From a bacterium OM1 bin76 (GTDB taxonomy: Bacteria; Actinomycetota; Acidimicrobiia; Spongiisociales; ZC4RG35): DNA of 64,000 nucleotides. Position 1 is the stretch's first letter, and every line of letters starts with the position of its first letter. The notes under the pieces were generated by a model. That model was not told where the DNA came from. It saw nothing but the letters and a program-made list of their open reading frames with translations, and did not search any database. Below are positions 44,585-52,600 of the stretch, one piece after another. The stretch is from positions 79,583 to 143,582 of the forward strand of contig MPNA01000007.1 in NCBI GenBank assembly GCA_002238785.1, in the 5' to 3' direction. The translations under genes were made by a program, and so were the position numbers.

Positions 44585-44616
44585 ATCCACGAACCAATAG
44601 GTTCAACCTTGAACTA

Positions 44617-44646
44617 AGAAGAGGCTCCCCACGGGGAGCCTCTTCT
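44617..44646 (+). terminator. Terminator of SLH paralogue 1
   Basis: A perfect 14-bp stem (AGAAGAGGCTCCCC and its complement) is followed by a TCCTTATT tract. The GAGGCTCCCC/GGGGAGCCTC core also appears behind paralogues 3, 4 and 5. Confidence 0.85.
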
Positions 44647-45042
44647 CCTTATTAAGGACAAGTTTCCAATGGGCTTATTACCTGCCAGGGCACCTGTCTA
44701 TATCAGCAAGTTCCAGATAGTGGACCGTCCACCCGCCGCCGAGGCGATCTCCCAGTCAGCCGCGGGATGCACAGCAGATCTCCAGTGGACTGCACCACCA
44801 CCAGGCGATCTCTCGGTGTAGAAGCGGTAGCCAACTCTTCGCTCACCACTGTTACCCGGTTCCCTCCAGGGAATGGCCATGCCGGGCGTCAAGCGAGTCA
44901 GCCGGTTATCCATCTAGATCGGGGAGGATACCAACTGCCGGTGGAGGAGACCCGACGATCTCCCGGCCCAGCCCGATATTGCAGAGGCTGTGGGAGCACC
45001 CAGCCACAAGGACTGCGGCTCAGCGTGCACCCAAGCCGGCCG
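44647..45042. other. Intergenic stretch, no recognised gene
   Basis: Two opposite ORFs of 71 and 95 codons overlap here without recognisable motifs. I see nothing further. Confidence 0.35.
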
Positions 45043-46692
45043 CTATGGCTCTGAGGTAGCCCAGGGTACCTTTTCAATGCAGTCACTCAATCCAGCGCCA
45101 CTTCCCATCCCCTTCGGCCAATTGACATAGTCGCCGCGGTACTCGAATAGTCTCAGCAACACCATTTCCAGATACCAGAGTGCCACCCGGTGGGCTTCCA
45201 ACCACACCTTCCTGCTGATCCGGCCCTTTGCAGGCGAGGGTGTAGGGTGAACAATCTTGTTCCGAACCCAAGCGATCGCCTGTGGGCCATCTCTGTGCCC
45301 TTTCATCGATTGAGCTTTGACGGCAAGAGCACTCTGGTCCGCAGGCACCTCAGTCGGAACGCCTGCCCATTCCAACAGCCGTCGAATTCGGGCTGCTGAC
45401 GCCAGGCTTTTGAATTCCCTCTTGGTGAGCCATTTGTGATCTATGACGAGAACGGCCCATGCGAGGGTTTCCAGTGCCGTTTGAGTTGTGACTACTTTGT
45501 CCCGAGGCGTGTCTTTTTTCGCAAACGTGTAGGCATCGACAACTTGCCTTATGACCCCCTGCCAGTACTCATCTTTCCAATAGCGGTGGAACACCTCGAA
45601 CAGAGCGGGCAAATCGGCTGATACCAAGTCGTGACGCCAGCCGATATAGGACATGGGTGCATCAACAACTGGCGATGACCACTCCGTGCAGATGGGAATG
45701 CCGCAGTGATCGAATCCAACCGGCAAAGCGATGCCAACCCGGGCACCCATCACGAACGACAAGAACCAGTGCAATGCATTCAAGAGGTCCTTTGCCTGCT
45801 CGAAGGAGAACGTAGAGAGGTTAAGACACCTGACCCGACCGGTGTGAGTAAACGCGAAAGAACCTCGGTCTTCAGTTTGTTTCCAGATGTCAGAGATGTC
45901 CCGACGGGCATCGATATCAACTTCCCACCCATCGGCGTGGAGCCGCAGTCGGTGTGACGCTAGCCAGTACTTCGGCGCCTTTGAGATCTCTTCAGATGTA
46001 GACCTGTCACCGTACGGATGCAAGACGAGATCGGTTCCGCGTTCCAATGGAAAGTTGATCAGGTTGAACCGTATTGTGGAAAGCTGATCGGAGTCACCTA
46101 CCTGTTCGGAGGACACAATGCCAGTCAGGTCCATTCCTCCACGGTCCTTGACATTCGGCAGGTCTGCCACTGTGCCGGAGTCCGGCGGAACTGCGAATTG
46201 GGGCTCACCGAACTGCGGGAAGACCGGTTTCTCCCTTGTTGGACTAAAAAAGGCTCCCAGCAAATCTGAATGTACAACTTCCACTACGGTTTGCCAGGTC
46301 ACCCGCGGAGTGGGTAGGAATTCAAAATACACCCGACTCTCGCCTCGCGCTTCGATGCCTTGGATCGGCTCTGCGGACGTCTGTTCCAGCATCACGGACA
46401 TGGGTCCTGCGTACAGCAGGACGGGTTCGTCCGAATCGTTGAAGGGATAGACGGGTCTCAGCGCATAGGGGGGCACTACCGCCTCCACCGCCGATACAAA
46501 TCCCTCGGCGGCTTCCAAGACCACTTCCAAGTCTTCCTCGCCCTCTAGCCATCTGCATGCCGCGGCGCTCCAATACTCACGAGCCTCCCAAACTCCGTCC
46601 AATATCCCAAGGCGCGCGTTCTCAATCAGCGAAGCCGCCTCATCCACCCTCTGGCAGGCCTCTCTCCATCGGGGATTATCAGCGAGATTCAT
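45043..46692 (-). CDS. Large HEPN-like protein (possible abortive-infection RNase)
   Basis: This 549-residue protein has an uncharacterised N-terminal half and a helical C-terminal third. The C-terminal third holds the motif RNKIVHP (R477...H482), the R-x4-6-H signature of HEPN RNases, followed by a long amphipathic stretch (WLEAHRVALWYLEMVLLRLF). Its start overlaps the end of an upstream nucleotidyltransferase-like pseudogene by 14 bp, so they once formed an operon. HEPN proteins act in defence and toxin-antitoxin systems; activity here is inferred from the motif only. Confidence 0.6.
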   Translation of the reverse strand: MNLADNPRWREACQRVDEAASLIENARLGILDGVWEAREYWSAAACRWLEGEEDLEVVLEAAEGFVSAVEAVVPPYALRPVYPFNDSDEPVLLYAGPMSVMLEQTSAEPIQGIEARGESRVYFEFLPTPRVTWQTVVEVVHSDLLGAFFSPTREKPVFPQFGEPQFAVPPDSGTVADLPNVKDRGGMDLTGIVSSEQVGDSDQLSTIRFNLINFPLERGTDLVLHPYGDRSTSEEISKAPKYWLASHRLRLHADGWEVDIDARRDISDIWKQTEDRGSFAFTHTGRVRCLNLSTFSFEQAKDLLNALHWFLSFVMGARVGIALPVGFDHCGIPICTEWSSPVVDAPMSYIGWRHDLVSADLPALFEVFHRYWKDEYWQGVIRQVVDAYTFAKKDTPRDKVVTTQTALETLAWAVLVIDHKWLTKREFKSLASAARIRRLLEWAGVPTEVPADQSALAVKAQSMKGHRDGPQAIAWVRNKIVHPTPSPAKGRISRKVWLEAHRVALWYLEMVLLRLFEYRGDYVNWPKGMGSGAGLSDCIEKVPWATSEP

Positions 46693-47209
46693 CTGCGATC
46701 ATTTCTGCCACCTTCTCGATGAAAGCCCTAACTCCGTCATCCAAGGCTTCAATGCCATATGCCTCCTCGACCAGGTAGAGAAGGGTCCCACTTGTTTCTC
46801 TCCCTGTCTGGCGCATCAGCCAGAGCACATCCTCCACATCTTTGTCGCGGGCAGCATGGAGTTTCATCACCAGAAGATACGTGAGGTCCGGTCGATAAAT
46901 GACAATGTTCTCACCCTCGAAAATGGCACGACGATCGCCAGAACACCTTAGGCATGAGATGCCAAGGCTCGGTGTTGAACCAGTCCTCTGGTAAACCGTT
47001 GCGCAGGCCAACGGTTCGGATTGCTGCCATCAACTGTTCGGGGAGTCTTCTCAACAGGGAGTCAACATCTTCTGTTGCCCTATGGACCCCGGCGAAAATC
47101 AGAGCAGCACCGCCGACAACCACCAAATGAACTCCCAGGGTTCCGAAAGTTCCCCGTCTATCTCTTTGAATAGTTGCTCGAGGGTGTCCCGATCAAGCGC
47201 ACGGGTCAT
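46679..47209 (-). pseudogene. DUF6036-like nucleotidyltransferase, frameshifted
   Basis: Three frames join into one protein: MTRALDRDTLEQLFKEIDGE..., VVVGGAALIFAGVHRATEDVD..., and IFEGENIVIYRPDLTYLLVM-KLHAARDKDVEDV. The GGAAL...R.T.DVD pattern is the nucleotidyltransferase core of AbiEii/DUF6036 proteins, and KLHAARDKD..D matches their C-part. Shifts lie near 47110 and 46940. The ATG overlaps the stop of the upstream gene (TGATG). The breaks may be real decay or sequencing errors. Confidence 0.6.
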
Positions 47210-47625
47210 CAGTGATCTCGGAAACTAATCTCGAAAAAGACGCGGTGGTACTCGCAAACGGCCGGTGAACGGACCCTGACACTTCGGCCGAAAGGAGACT
47301 CCGTGCCAATTCCTGAAGCCAGCGCGATAGGAGTGTGGTGCCTCCAGTTCAACACCCAGTCCGGAACTGGGATTCCGTCTCGGACACAAAGTGCATGAAC
47401 TACTGCTGCCACCGAGGCGCCCCTTCTCAGATCGGTTTCAGAAGGTAGGGGGTCACAGATCATCAAGTGGCGCCAATCGGGATGCCGATTCCAATTCTGC
47501 GCAAACTGGGCAAGCGCCACCCAACCACCCCGTTTGTCATACTCATGGGTGAGGAAGGGTGGCAAGTCAGCAGCGCTGAGCAGACAGGACGCCACCTTGT
47601 CATCGGAGATCACCATAGGCGGCAT
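47209..47625 (-). CDS. Partner protein of the DUF6036-like nucleotidyltransferase
   Basis: From ATG 47625 a ~138-residue protein reads ASCLLSAADLPPFLTHEYDK, ALCVRDGIPVPDWVLN and a final YHRVFFEISFRDH. Small proteins with a DGIPVPDW-type motif commonly precede DUF6036 nucleotidyltransferases, apparently as the other half of a toxin-antitoxin-like pair; this is recalled context, not proof. It is translationally coupled to the pseudogene. The N-terminus may have been altered by IS3 debris directly upstream. Confidence 0.45.
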   Translation of the reverse strand: MPPMVISDDKVASCLLSAADLPPFLTHEYDKRGGWVALAQFAQNWNRHPDWRHLMICDPLPSETDLRRGASVAAVVHALCVRDGIPVPDWVLNWRHHTPIALASGIGTESPFGRSVRVRSPAVCEYHRVFFEISFRDH

Positions 47626-47717
47626 TTTAGGAATGAGCCTCCATTCCCTGTTCTGATGATTCCACCCCTTCCAATTTCGTAGCAGGTCCCCTTGAACCCA
47701 ATCGCGCCTACCTACCA

Positions 47718-48030
47718 GGTCTTCCCATAATCTCCATCCTCTCAAGACAGAAACCCTCCGGGAAAACCGGGGCGATTCAGATAGCCGCCCATTCGGAGGA
47801 ATACACCCCCTCACGGGTGCCTTCCAGGACCATCCGCACCGCACGCTCACGCAACTCGGTCGGATACCTAACAGAATTATTACTAGCCATGAGACTCCAT
47901 CCTCTCAAGACAGAAAGCCTCCAAGCATCCCGGGGGGATTCAGTTGGATCGGATTGCAGCTGGTAGGTCGGTCGCGTCGTTGTCGAAGAATCTTGGAGTG
48001 TCAGACCAGACGATCTATAACTTCAGCCCG
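47718..48030. mobile_element. Nested IS3-family remnants
   Basis: Three pieces are visible. On the minus strand, 47934-47783 is an IS3 left end plus an OrfA start (ASNNSVRYPTELRERAVRMV), cut by a second left end at 47782-47718 like the copies at 7.9 and 52.2 kb. On the plus strand, 47941-48027 reads an OrfA helix-turn-helix (LDRIAAGRSVASLSKNLGVS-DQTIYN). No intact transposase remains. Confidence 0.65.
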
Positions 48031-48071
48031 GTCTATTCGAACCATAGGACCATCGAAGCGCTGTTAAAGGG

Positions 48072-48103
48072 GAAACCCCTCGGCCGGGTGGCCGAGGGGT
48101 TTC
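48072..48103 (-). terminator. Terminator of SLH paralogue 2
   Basis: A perfect 14-bp stem (GAAACCCCTCGGCC/GGCCGAGGGGTTTC) with a 4-nt loop lies 24 bases beyond the stop. Its sequence differs from the hairpin shared by paralogues 1, 3, 4 and 5. Confidence 0.8.
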
Positions 48104-48126
48104 TTAGGTAGAGGGACAGGAACGGG

Positions 48127-50898
48127 TTAGCCGGTGGGGGTGTTGCTCTTCACGACGAAGGTGCTTACTCCGTCGATGTCGTAGGTGAGCACTTCCACTT
48201 CGAGACCCATACTGGTGGTGCTGTCCTTCAGCATGTTACGGAACGCCTTCATGGTGATTATCCGGCCTTCGGCCTTGGTGTTGTCAATGTAGATGTCATC
48301 ATCATCGAATGAGAACACCAATTCCGGCCTGGGGTCAGCGTCATTAGTAGCGTCTTCGGTGTCAGCGAGGAACTCGGTGGCCTCAGAGGCCTTTCCGACC
48401 AAATCGACGTTGTAGCGTCCTCTGTCGGCCGAGTCTGCCTTCTCCACAACCAGAACCGAACCGGAACCGTCACCGGTATTGTCGGCTGTGAGGTCGACAG
48501 GAACGGGAGTGTCCACAAGACCTTGTGCGGTCTTGGTCTCGCCTTCATAGTCCTGGTAGGTGTCCAGGGCCATAGCGTTCAGGATACCTGACCATTCAGC
48601 GCCATATCCGCTTGGAGCATTGCGGGGAGCACCGTACACAAACGGGTCCGTTGAACCTACGGTTGGGTCCGGAGTGGTGGTGTTATCACCTCTCGGGGAA
48701 GCATAGTCCGTCAATACCGGCGTGGCGTCAGCATTACCGGCGCCAGCATCGTCGTCAATCTCGTCGGGATGCAAGATATCATCCGCGGTTCCAAGGGTGC
48801 CAGCTGCTCCGCGAATCAGGACTCTGGCGTCGTTGTAGGTGGTCCGCAGCGCATCAACAACCGTCATACGGCTTTGAGCAGAACTCGTACCAAAACCAAC
48901 CCACTCAGCGAATTGCGCCGCGAGATCGGCTCCCACGACTACGTTGGGAGGGGCATCGTCCGGCTGCGCATTGGCGGTGCGAACTGCTGCGCCCTTGCTG
49001 TTCCGGGCAAGTTGCCGAACATCATAAGCGACAGCGATTGCGTCCTCTGCGTCAACAACTACGCGGGGACTCCAACTGGAGTAGCCACGGCTGATAACCT
49101 GACGGCGCGCCATGAGGTTACCCTGCTCGCCGTCAGCGGTTCCGATATCAGCTAAGGCGGTGGTGCCATCCTCATCTGTTCCGGTGACCCTGATTGCGGT
49201 CTGTTGTCTGCTGTGAGAACGGTAGGGGTTCCCGTACTGATCCCACTGGTGGACCCTGATACTGACAGACGGGGTGCCTTTCAGCACATAGTCGGGAAGG
49301 GTGATGCTGTCAGAAGCGAGGAACACGTCCTCTTCGATCCAATGGATCTTCAACTCAGCAGTCCGATCAGTCGCCGCACCATCCGAGTCCAGTTCCACGA
49401 ACTCGACAATGTCTGCCCGATCGTTTGTGGCACTGGTGTTGGACGGACCGGTGACCGGGTAGGACACCTTTCCTTCGGCATCGGTGGTCAGGATCACTTC
49501 ATGAGTGTTGGTGTAGCTGCTGCCACGTTGATAGTGCACACGGATGCTCACACCTTCACGCTCCACGGTGTTGCCGTCTTCATCCTTGAGCGTGGCCGTA
49601 GCAGTTACGCTGGAATCCGCCCGAAGATCAACGACCTGACCCATGCCGTAAAGGTCCAAAGCCTTCTCGTTGATGTCAGAATCAGGCATCAGAGACTCTT
49701 GGGCCTTCTTAGCCGTCACAGCCACAGTGACCTGGTCCACCCGATCGTCGTCGAACTTCTGTCCGTCCGAGTCGCCGACCCAAGCGAAGAAAGTCCTAGT
49801 GGTACCGGCATCAATATCCGTCTCGCCGACGAACAGGTTGCCGTCCTTGTCAGTGCTGTCATCGTTGGTGTCCCAAACACAGTCACCAGAGATCAGGTCG
49901 CCACCGAGAACATCATCAGGATCATCACCGAAGTTACAGGTTCCGTCGTCGCGGAGGGCCTTGTCGGATGAAGCGGAACTGAACACGTCAATGGCCTGTT
50001 CCTCCACCGCACCGAAAGTATCCGACCGGAAGGAAGCAACCACCACCGGTTCGGTGTCACCCCAAACCGTGGCCTGGTTGGATTGGATGCTCAAACCGGC
50101 GGGACGCAAGTTGGAATGATCCATAACTGCGGACATGAACCCGGCCATCGCCGCACGAGTGATATCCGCATCCGGCGAATACGAAGTGTCCGACACCCCA
50201 GTAGCGACACCCAACTCGTACAACTGCGTGATAGCGTCGTACTGCTCCTTGGGAGTCTGACCGCTCACATCCGTGAACGGCGAACCGATGTCGGCGTCCA
50301 TGTCATTGTCCACAACATCGGAAGGCGTGTATCCGTACTGGGTGGTGCTGCTCAGACCGATCTTCCCATCAGCTTGTGGGGTCATCTTGTTCATCAACCG
50401 AGCGATGAACAACGCCATCTGCCCACGGGACACATCATCAGCAGGCGAATACGTGGTGCCCGAAGTGCCCTTGGTGATCCCAAGATCAGCCAACTGAGCA
50501 ATCGCCATCTGCGACTCCGCACTCAAATCACCAGTGTCAGAGAACCCAGGATCATCCGGATCGTCATTGATGCTGATGCCCACCTTACCGGCTAGGCGCA
50601 TCAAAAACAGGGCCATCTGCTCACGGGTAACCGACATCAACGGTGAATAGGTAGTGGCCGAAGTGCCCTTGGTGATCCCGTAATAGGCGATACAGTCGAT
50701 GTCACCCGCGTTGGCGTGACTAGTGGGAACATCTTCGAAGTCCGACGAACCAACACCCACGCAGGCATCAAAAGTAGCCGTGTAGTCCGCTTTCGGGTCA
50801 GCCGCAACAGCAGGCACCGCCACCAGCACACTGGCCACCATGGCAAGGGCTGTGAGTACCGCTATCTGCCGCCGAAAACGGCTCAAAGTAGCAAACAT
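48127..50898 (-). CDS. SLH-anchored secreted surface protein, paralogue 2
   Basis: At 923 residues this is the longest of the family. Signal peptide, cysteine pairs, three SLH motifs (ITKGTSATTYSPLMSVTREQ, ITKGTSGTTYSPADDVSRGQ, VATGVSDTSYSPDADITRAA) and the C-terminal block (LVFSFDDDDIYID, MKAFRNML, GVSTFVV) match paralogue 1. An extra ~120-residue section near 620-740 accounts for the length. The first ~15 codons are almost identical in DNA to copies 1 and 3. There is no Shine-Dalgarno. A TTGACA/TTCAAT promoter places the transcript start 4-5 bases from the ATG, so it may be leaderless. Confidence 0.88.
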   Translation of the reverse strand: MFATLSRFRRQIAVLTALAMVASVLVAVPAVAADPKADYTATFDACVGVGSSDFEDVPTSHANAGDIDCIAYYGITKGTSATTYSPLMSVTREQMALFLMRLAGKVGISINDDPDDPGFSDTGDLSAESQMAIAQLADLGITKGTSGTTYSPADDVSRGQMALFIARLMNKMTPQADGKIGLSSTTQYGYTPSDVVDNDMDADIGSPFTDVSGQTPKEQYDAITQLYELGVATGVSDTSYSPDADITRAAMAGFMSAVMDHSNLRPAGLSIQSNQATVWGDTEPVVVASFRSDTFGAVEEQAIDVFSSASSDKALRDDGTCNFGDDPDDVLGGDLISGDCVWDTNDDSTDKDGNLFVGETDIDAGTTRTFFAWVGDSDGQKFDDDRVDQVTVAVTAKKAQESLMPDSDINEKALDLYGMGQVVDLRADSSVTATATLKDEDGNTVEREGVSIRVHYQRGSSYTNTHEVILTTDAEGKVSYPVTGPSNTSATNDRADIVEFVELDSDGAATDRTAELKIHWIEEDVFLASDSITLPDYVLKGTPSVSIRVHQWDQYGNPYRSHSRQQTAIRVTGTDEDGTTALADIGTADGEQGNLMARRQVISRGYSSWSPRVVVDAEDAIAVAYDVRQLARNSKGAAVRTANAQPDDAPPNVVVGADLAAQFAEWVGFGTSSAQSRMTVVDALRTTYNDARVLIRGAAGTLGTADDILHPDEIDDDAGAGNADATPVLTDYASPRGDNTTTPDPTVGSTDPFVYGAPRNAPSGYGAEWSGILNAMALDTYQDYEGETKTAQGLVDTPVPVDLTADNTGDGSGSVLVVEKADSADRGRYNVDLVGKASEATEFLADTEDATNDADPRPELVFSFDDDDIYIDNTKAEGRIITMKAFRNMLKDSTTSMGLEVEVLTYDIDGVSTFVVKSNTPTG

Positions 50899-50908
50899 AA
50901 GTTTACAT

Positions 50909-50938
50909 ATTGAATGGTGCTCTTTCAGTAGGTGTCAA
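50909..50938 (-). promoter_or_regulatory. Sigma-70-type promoter of SLH paralogue 2
   Basis: On the minus strand TTGACA (50938-50933) is separated by 18 bases from TTCAAT (50914-50909). The ATG at 50898 is too close for a normal leader, which suggests leaderless translation. Confidence 0.55.
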
Positions 50939-50996
50939 GCCCTTGGCCTACCCTTAAATCCCCTTATCCTCCATTGACGTGGACAGCAGTGCAATT

Positions 50997-51030
50997 GAAT
51001 GAGGGAGGCAACCCAAGGGAAGCCTCCCTC
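50997..51030. terminator. Hairpin upstream of SLH paralogue 2
   Basis: A perfect stem TGAGGGAGGC/GCCTCCCTCA with a 12-nt loop is extended outside by a partial GGACAGCA.../...TTGCTGTCC match. No T-tract follows. It could isolate the SLH promoter from rightward transcription or be an IS-related palindrome. Confidence 0.45.
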
Positions 51031-51075
51031 AGAATTGCTGTCCCTTTGGGCATGTTGACAACCCTCAGCCGGTTA

Positions 51076-51236
51076 GTGAATCCCCCCGAGTGGCTTTTGT
51101 GGAGGCTTAGGTGTGGCTCCACATCCAAACGCCCGAGGCTCCACATTTGGGAGAACTGTCTTGAAAGGATGGCCGAACAGGCGCGACCCCGCGGAGAGGG
51201 GATCGCCACACCCGCAATGTCTCCTGGATGAGTGGG
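51076..51236 (+). mobile_element. IS3-type left-end remnant with truncated OrfA start
   Basis: TGAATCCCCCCG at 51076 and CTGTCTTGAAAGGATGG near 51157 match the order of motifs in the IS3 ends at 47.9 and 52.2 kb. A 20-codon ORF (MAEQARPRGEG...) then stops. This is a decayed remnant directly upstream of the MNT/HEPN pair. Confidence 0.45.
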
Positions 51237-51272
51237 CTCGCATCGCCGGTATCGGTATACTTGCCCTGACAG

Positions 51273-51650
51273 ATGGAATCGTCCGTCAACGCAGCCGTTC
51301 AGTCATCCGTCCGAAGGCTGCCATCTGAGGATACGGTGCAAGTCGCTATTGCCGAAGCGGTGGATGGATACCGTCGCGTGTTCGGGAACCGTTTGGCGCA
51401 GGTCTGGCTCTTTGGGTCTCGAGCGCTTGGAACTCACCGCCCCGATTCCGATGTGGACCTCTTGGTGGTCCTCCACGAAGAGGGAGCGATCGGCGCGGAA
51501 CTGAATCTGCTGTACTCTGTGGCAAAACCCATCCGCCTTACTCACAGAGTCTGCATCGACGGGCACCCCACCACGCTTCGGGAACTTGAGTCAAGCAACG
51601 ATGACTTCCATTACTTTGTAAGGCTGGAGGGAACACGCCTGGATGTATGA
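51273..51650 (+). CDS. mntA: MNT-type nucleotidyltransferase (antitoxin of HEPN/MNT pair)
   Basis: This 125-residue minimal nucleotidyltransferase contains VWLFGSRALGTHRPDSDVDL. GSR is at 48-50 and the two metal-binding Asp are at 60 and 62. In HEPN/MNT systems the MNT protein adds AMP groups to the HEPN toxin and neutralises it. The stop overlaps the HEPN gene start by 8 bp, the usual arrangement. The pair sits between SLH paralogues 2 and 3 within IS debris. Confidence 0.82.
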   Translation: MESSVNAAVQSSVRRLPSEDTVQVAIAEAVDGYRRVFGNRLAQVWLFGSRALGTHRPDSDVDLLVVLHEEGAIGAELNLLYSVAKPIRLTHRVCIDGHPTTLRELESSNDDFHYFVRLEGTRLDV

Positions 51651-52032
51651 GAAATTCGTGGTGCAACTGCAGAAACGGTCCCTCGATTCCCTAGGGTGGG
51701 CGCGAAAGTTCATTGAGTGGGGAGAATTTATCAGATGCATCCGCGAAAGTTACGACGCTGCCTTTTATGCCGCCAAAGCCATTCTGTTTCATCAGGGGAT
51801 CAAGTCCAAGAGCCACAACAGCGTTCGGCAGAGAATAGATGATCTAGTGGCTGGCGGCACTCTGGCATCTGGCATGGAAGATGTTCTTGAGCCGCTTTTG
51901 GCAATGCGTAATGAGGCAGCCTACCGCTTTGCCAGGGGAAACTGGACGGAGGAAGAAGCCGCCCAGGCGTTGACGACCTCAGAGTTCTTCGTAGGTGAAA
52001 TGCAAGAGATCACCCGAACTTCTGTGAGGTAA
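51643..52032 (+). CDS. hepT: HEPN-domain protein (toxin of HEPN/MNT pair)
   Basis: This 129-residue all-helical protein is of the HEPN (PF05168-like) type: ESYDAAFYAAKAILFHQGI, SHNSVRQRIDDLV, and the conserved late motif LLAMRNEAAYRF with R89. The classical R-x4-6-H reads RNEAAY here, so catalytic strength is uncertain; this subfamily often ends in R..aDY. It is expected to be an RNase-like toxin neutralised by the overlapping MNT gene product. Confidence 0.78.
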   Translation: MYEKFVVQLQKRSLDSLGWARKFIEWGEFIRCIRESYDAAFYAAKAILFHQGIKSKSHNSVRQRIDDLVAGGTLASGMEDVLEPLLAMRNEAAYRFARGNWTEEEAAQALTTSEFFVGEMQEITRTSVR

Positions 52033-52202
52033 GCGCGGCAGGCCCACCTCATCAAGCCCCGGTTCCCGTGGAGTTGAGGAGTCGTTGGCCGTTTGTTCCG
52101 ACTTTGATGAAGTAGGGGTTGTTAATCTCGCTGGTTCTGGTGGTTTGGGGCTCGCGGTCTCAACCCTGACACCATTCCCAACGAGGCCGCTCCGTACCTG
52201 CC
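52033..52202. other. Short intergenic stretch
   Basis: No gene is recognised between the HEPN gene and the IS3 end. Its sequence resembles decayed IS flanks. Confidence 0.3.
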
Positions 52203-52446
52203 TGAATCGCCCCGGGAAGACCTTACAAGTATGAGTGTTTCCCGGAGGGTTTCTGTCTTGAGAGGATGGAGATTTATGGGAAGACCTAGTAGTTATGCGC
52301 CGGAGGTCCGCGAGCGGGCGGTTCGGCTTGAAGATTCAGACGTTCCCGCCGCCCCAGGTGACCTACAGCTAATCAAACTGCTCGGCGCTGAGTCTCACAA
52401 CGCGGTGGTGCAGTGCTACCAACAACTCAGATTGTTGAACAGATAG
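52203..52446 (+). mobile_element. IS3-family left end with truncated OrfA
   Basis: TGAATCGCCCCGG at 52203 opens a typical IS3-type end, followed by the 71-bp repeat (52216-52286) shared with 7934-8004. OrfA starts at ATG 52276 (MGRPSSYAPEVRERAVRLED) but soon loses similarity and stops by 52446. No OrfB is present. Confidence 0.65.
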
Positions 52447-52528
52447 CAGCCGTAACTCCGCGAGGATGAGCCGATCCTCATGTGTTCGTCCACCGTAACC
52501 GAGGGGCGCAACGAGACTTCCCACGGGC

Positions 52529-52600
52529 ATTAGGTGGGTGAATGAGACTCCAGGCCTGCCGAATCTTCCATTCCGTAGGTAAACTTATGTTTGCTACTTT
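52529..52600 (+). repeat. 72-bp inverted repeat, left arm (start region of SLH 3)
   Basis: Bases 52529-52600 match the reverse complement of 60258-60329 at 71 of 72 positions. The arm covers ~58 bases upstream of the SLH 3 ATG plus the first 14 coding bases. The arms face each other and enclose 7.7 kb. Confidence 0.9.

Noticed and set aside
52542-52586. Longer starts of SLH 3 and SLH 5 (15 extra residues)
   Set aside because: Paralogues 1 and 2 lack any equivalent upstream codons and start at the conserved ATG. The extra residues would only lengthen the signal-peptide head.
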